Source of the DNA: Streptococcus thermophilus
Lineage (GTDB): Bacteria > Actinomycetota > Actinomycetes > Mycobacteriales > Mycobacteriaceae
NCBI GenBank assembly: GCA_900618065.1
Contig: UYIL01000003.1
Location: forward strand, 2,294,001 to 2,358,000
Reading direction: 5' to 3'
DNA: 64,000 bases
The notes below the pieces were generated by a model. It was not told where the DNA came from and made no database searches. It was given only the letters and a program-made list of their open reading frames with translations. Shown piece by piece: positions 61,271 through 64,000 of the stretch. Positions within the stretch are counted from its first letter, which is position 1. Every line of letters begins with the position of its first letter. The position numbers were made by a program, and so were the translations under genes.

Positions 61271-62746
61271 GTGACTGATTCCAACAAGGACGGCGCCGCC
61301 GGCAAGAACGCCGGTGTGGATTTCGCCGATACACTCCTCGACTCACTCGAGGAGCCCAGAACCCTCCCCACCCCCGCTGATGCGGCGCTGGATATGTCTC
61401 AGGAGCCGATCGACCGTGGCCAAGTCATTGCTAGCGACGGTAAGGCAGCCGCCGCCTGGGCGCTGCGCTTCATTGTCGTGGTCATTGCGTCGGCGATTCT
61501 GCTCAAGATCATCGGCTTCGTCTGGGTCGGCGTTTTGCCGCTGCTGCTCGCCCTGATCTTCTGCACGGTGCTGTGGCCGCCCGTGCGCTGGCTGCGCAAC
61601 CACAAGGTCCCCGGCACGTTGGCCGTGTTCATCGTTCTGCTCACCTTCTTCGGGGCGATCGGTGGCCTGATCGCCGCGATGGCTCCGACCATCAAGACGC
61701 AGTCGGTGGAGCTCTACCAGCAGGCCGAAGAGGGCGTCGACCGCATCCTGAAGTGGGTGGACACGTCCGCTCCGTTCGACGTGGATACCGCGCAGATCGA
61801 GCAGGCCGTTAGCCAGGTGGGTGACTTTGTCCGCGGCCAGGCCTCCAACATCGCTTCTGGCGTGGTGACGGGTGTGGGCGCGGTCGCGTCCATCGGTACG
61901 ACGCTCGCACTGATGCTGGTGCTCACCTTCTTCTTCCTCAAAGACGGCGACCGCTTCCTGCCGTGGCTGCGCAAGTACACCGGCGTCAAGGCTGGCTGGC
62001 ACCTCACTGAGGTGCTCATGCGCTCCTGGAACACCCTGTCCGGCTTCATCCGCACACAAGCGATCGTGTCCCTGGTGGACGCTGTGTTCATCGGCCTCGG
62101 CTTGATCATTCTGGGTGTTCCGCTGGCCCCGGTCCTAGCTGTGATCACCTTCTTTGGTGGCTTCATCCCGATCATCGGTGCGTTCACCGCAGGTGCACTA
62201 GCCGTCGTCGTGGCTCTGGTGTCCGGCGGCCTGACCAAGGCGCTGCTCGTGCTCGGCCTGGTCATCCTGGTTCAGCAGCTGGAGGGCAACGTGCTCCAGC
62301 CGGTGCTGCAGTCCCAGGCGATGGGTTTGCACGCGGCGATCGTCCTGCTGGCCGTCGCGGTCGGCGGCACGGTCTTCGGCATCATCGGCGCATTCCTGGC
62401 TGTCCCGGTCGCCGCTGTCGTGGCCGTGTGGTTCCGTTACTGGGCTGAAATGGTCTCGCTGCGCAGCGGCGAGATCACAGCGGACGACATACAGATCGCC
62501 ACACAGCAATCCCAAACGGTGCAATCGCGCGAGGCATACCTCTCCGTGCGCGACCGCATGCGTTCCATCGGTCGCCGCAAGGGCCAGAACCAGCTCGACG
62601 AGGAATCCGGCAAGCTCGGTTCCACCAAGGTCCCGCGCGACGCCATGAAGACTTACGACGAGGAGACGCCGGGCGAATCCCGCGCGCTGTCGAAGAAGGC
62701 ATCCGACAAGGAGCGTCAGCGCGACCTGGACGCAGACGACGTTTAA
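61271..62746 (+). CDS. AI-2E/PerM-type membrane protein
   Basis: 491 residues from a GTG at 61271. Eight hydrophobic segments follow the AI-2E transporter family layout (two N-terminal pairs, then TTLALMLVLTFFFLKDGDRF, QAIVSLVDAVFIGLGLIILG, FFGGFIPIIGAFTAGALAVV, VFGIIGAFLAVPVAAVVAVW). Both termini are charged and cytosolic, and the C-terminal tail is about 110 residues. The family moves small signals or ions in other bacteria; the substrate is unknown here. It is divergent from dnaK and followed by a terminator. Confidence 0.85.
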   Translation: MTDSNKDGAAGKNAGVDFADTLLDSLEEPRTLPTPADAALDMSQEPIDRGQVIASDGKAAAAWALRFIVVVIASAILLKIIGFVWVGVLPLLLALIFCTVLWPPVRWLRNHKVPGTLAVFIVLLTFFGAIGGLIAAMAPTIKTQSVELYQQAEEGVDRILKWVDTSAPFDVDTAQIEQAVSQVGDFVRGQASNIASGVVTGVGAVASIGTTLALMLVLTFFFLKDGDRFLPWLRKYTGVKAGWHLTEVLMRSWNTLSGFIRTQAIVSLVDAVFIGLGLIILGVPLAPVLAVITFFGGFIPIIGAFTAGALAVVVALVSGGLTKALLVLGLVILVQQLEGNVLQPVLQSQAMGLHAAIVLLAVAVGGTVFGIIGAFLAVPVAAVVAVWFRYWAEMVSLRSGEITADDIQIATQQSQTVQSREAYLSVRDRMRSIGRRKGQNQLDEESGKLGSTKVPRDAMKTYDEETPGESRALSKKASDKERQRDLDADDV

Positions 62747-62770
62747 GCTGCTTATCGGCGCTCTCACTGT

Positions 62771-62797
62771 AAGGCCAGCCCCCGGGCTGGCCTTTTT
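62771..62797 (+). terminator. Terminator after the AI-2E-type gene
   Basis: aggccagccc / gggctggcct stem, followed by TTTTTT. Confidence 0.88.
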
Positions 62798-62815
62798 TCT
62801 ATACCCTGGGGTGGC

Positions 62816-63340
62816 ATGAGCACTCTTGAGAACAAGACCATTGCCATCCTTTCCACCAACAACTTCGAAGACTCTGAGCTGACCAGCCCGCGCGACGCTG
62901 TCCAGGAGGCAGGCGCGACAACCGTGGTCGTGTCCACCGAGTCCGGCTCCATCGAGGGCAAGAACGGCACGGAAGTTTCCGTCGACCTGACCACCTCCGA
63001 GGCATCCGCCGCTGATTACGACGCGCTGCTGCTGCCGGGTGGCACCTCCAACGCTGACCAGATCCGCACGGACGAGGCCGCTGTGAAGCTCGTCCGCGAG
63101 TTCACCCAGGCCGGCAAGCCCGTCGGCGTGATTTGCCACGGCGGCTGGATCCTCACCGACGCAGAAGCTGTCTCCGGCGTCCGCATGACCTCCTACCCGT
63201 CCCTCAAAACCGATCTGTCGAACGCTGGGGCGACGTGGGTGGACGAAGAGGTAGTCGTCGATAAGCGCATCGTGTCTTCGCGCACCCCCGATGACCTCCC
63301 TGCTTTCAACAAGGCGATCGTGGAGGAATTCGCTAAGTGA
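62816..63340 (+). CDS. DJ-1/PfpI-family protein
   Basis: 174 residues with the class I glutamine amidotransferase-like fold of DJ-1/PfpI proteins: IAILSTNNFEDSELTSPRDA (Glu), YDALLLPGGTSNADQIR and the nucleophile elbow VICHGGWILTDAEAVSG (Cys about 102). Related proteins act as glyoxalase III-type, deglycase or protease-like stress proteins, and the function here is open. The ribosome site GGGGTGG precedes the ATG. Its stop overlaps the GTG of lplA, so the two are coupled. Confidence 0.9.
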   Translation: MSTLENKTIAILSTNNFEDSELTSPRDAVQEAGATTVVVSTESGSIEGKNGTEVSVDLTTSEASAADYDALLLPGGTSNADQIRTDEAAVKLVREFTQAGKPVGVICHGGWILTDAEAVSGVRMTSYPSLKTDLSNAGATWVDEEVVVDKRIVSSRTPDDLPAFNKAIVEEFAK

Positions 63341-64000
63341 CCTCCCACCACTTCGAAGTGAAAGTCGCCGGCGGCAAACTCGTTGTCGCTGACATCGAGG
63401 AAGACGGCGCGACGATTACGGACGCGCGCATCTCCGGCGACTTTTTCCTCGAACCGGAAGAGGCGTACGACGCGATCAACGCCGCCCTTATCGGCGCATC
63501 CGTCACCGAATCCGCAGACGATCTGCAAAAGCGGCTCGACACAGAGCTGTCGCGTTTCGACGACTTAGCGCTGCACGGCTTTTCGACGAAAGATGTCGCC
63601 ATCGCCACCCGCCGCGCCGTCCTCGACGCTAACGACCTGACCGACTATGAGTGGACCGTCATCCACTCCCCCGTCCTGCCCACCCCGATCAACGTAGCGC
63701 TGGACCAGTACCTCCTCGACGAGGTCGCTGCTGGGCGCAAGGGCCCGATCCTGCGTTTCTGGGAATGGGAGGACAAAGCCGTCGTCTTCGGCTCCTACCA
63801 GTCGTTCCAGAATGAGCTGGATCCCGACGGGATTGATAAGCACGGCATCGTGCCCGTGCGCCGCATCTCCGGCGGCGGCGCGATGTTCATGGAGGGCGGC
63901 AACTGCGTCACCTACTCGATGTACCTGCCTGAGGACATCGTGCGCGGCCTGTCCTACGTCGATAGCTACCAGTACCTCGACGCATGGGTGCTCGCCGGGC
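63337..64000 (+). CDS. lplA: Lipoate-protein ligase with N-terminal accessory domain (partial)
   Basis: The gene starts with GTG at 63337 inside the DJ-1 stop and runs off the window, leaving 221 residues visible. The first ~75 residues (HHFEVKVAGGKLVVADIEED, ARISGDFFLEPEEAYDAINA) resemble the lipoate-ligase C-terminal accessory domain (Lip_prot_lig_C), here placed at the N-terminus. The catalytic part then begins: INVALDQYLLDEV, FWEWEDKAVVFGSYQSFQNE, and VRRISGGGAMFMEGGNCVTY, the lipoate/biotin ligase signature. The enzyme attaches lipoate to 2-oxoacid dehydrogenase subunits or the glycine cleavage H protein. Confidence 0.85.
   Translation, partial: MTSHHFEVKVAGGKLVVADIEEDGATITDARISGDFFLEPEEAYDAINAALIGASVTESADDLQKRLDTELSRFDDLALHGFSTKDVAIATRRAVLDANDLTDYEWTVIHSPVLPTPINVALDQYLLDEVAAGRKGPILRFWEWEDKAVVFGSYQSFQNELDPDGIDKHGIVPVRRISGGGAMFMEGGNCVTYSMYLPEDIVRGLSYVDSYQYLDAWVLAG

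Larger units (their letters stand above)
1331..63266. repeat. Dispersed 11-mer CGTCGATAAGC (17 copies) and variant CGTCGTTAAGC (7 copies)
   Basis: Forward CGTCGATAAGC starts at 6067, 15078, 27430, 42712, 53407, 55491, 58641 and 63256. Reverse GCTTATCGACG starts at 10916, 11378, 18270, 19385 (inside the fprA copy), 38070, 43309, 44467, 50293 and 58272. The variant (either strand) is at 1331, 6276, 32201, 36227, 40567, 41251 and 49404. Both strands, coding and non-coding. In genes the motif is read in different frames (LID, SIS, VDK). See the finding for interpretation. Confidence 0.85.

Noticed and set aside
1..64000. CRISPR array, rRNA or tRNA genes
   Set aside because: No regularly spaced repeats with unique spacers, no cas genes and no cloverleaf or rRNA-like sequence noticed. 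Tandem repeats here lack spacers.

Overview
The window is chromosomal DNA from a high-GC actinobacterium, almost certainly a Corynebacterium. The order GNAT-xthA-cls, glnX-glnH-pknG, ackA-pta, fprA, purA, fba, GH76, pyrE, clpB and dnaK-grpE-dnaJ-hspR is what I know from that genus, as are the HAIR-type heat-shock operators and a pyruvate:quinone oxidoreductase. I cannot name the species from this sequence.

Layout. 1-6707: end of an acetyltransferase gene, xthA, a cardiolipin synthase with a split second HKD half, a DUF559-type nuclease-like protein, and a NUDIX/ABC ATPase/permease operon on the minus strand. 6780-12023: glnX-glnH-pknG, the amino-acid-sensing PknG operon. 12060-14091: a small MglA/CvnD-like GTPase with two roadblock proteins, inserted between pknG and ackA. 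14200-18498: pta-ackA and fprA. 18499-31538: a roughly 13 kb accessory region between fprA and purA. It holds a small two-gene unit, two broken copies of the fprA 3' end, an HTH/PIN toxin-antitoxin pair, a secreted GH16-like protein, two surface proteins with a sortase, a two-gene ParA-like ATPase + HEPN module, an unknown gene and a broken copy of the purA 3' end. 31539-48763: mostly core genes (purA, FUSC, fba, GH76, trmH, pyrE, rhodanese, clpB) separated by repeat-rich spacers. 48760-64000: gltS, nitrilase, a DUF1023 hydrolase, pqo, the dnaK operon, an AI-2E/PerM-type membrane protein, a DJ-1/PfpI protein and a lipoate ligase cut by the window end.

Main observations. (1) The 11-mer CGTCGATAAGC occurs 17 times (both strands, coding and non-coding), plus 7 copies of CGTCGTTAAGC; chance predicts about 0.03 per 64 kb. 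(2) The 3' ends of fprA (twice), purA and, more weakly, the FUSC gene are duplicated. At fprA and purA the copies bracket accessory cassettes, which suggests one-sided homologous insertion. (3) A ParA-like ATPase + HEPN ribonuclease-like pair in AT-richer DNA looks like an undescribed defence or abortive-infection module. (4) Two surface proteins and a third remnant share a C-terminal tail (SGATEKGDxVADFIG) beside a sortase but have no LPxTG motif. (5) Several 80-95 bp hairpin elements sit in spacers, including a related inverted pair flanking a DUF559 gene.

Coordinates and starts were read by eye. Family names come from motifs and remembered families, not from searches.
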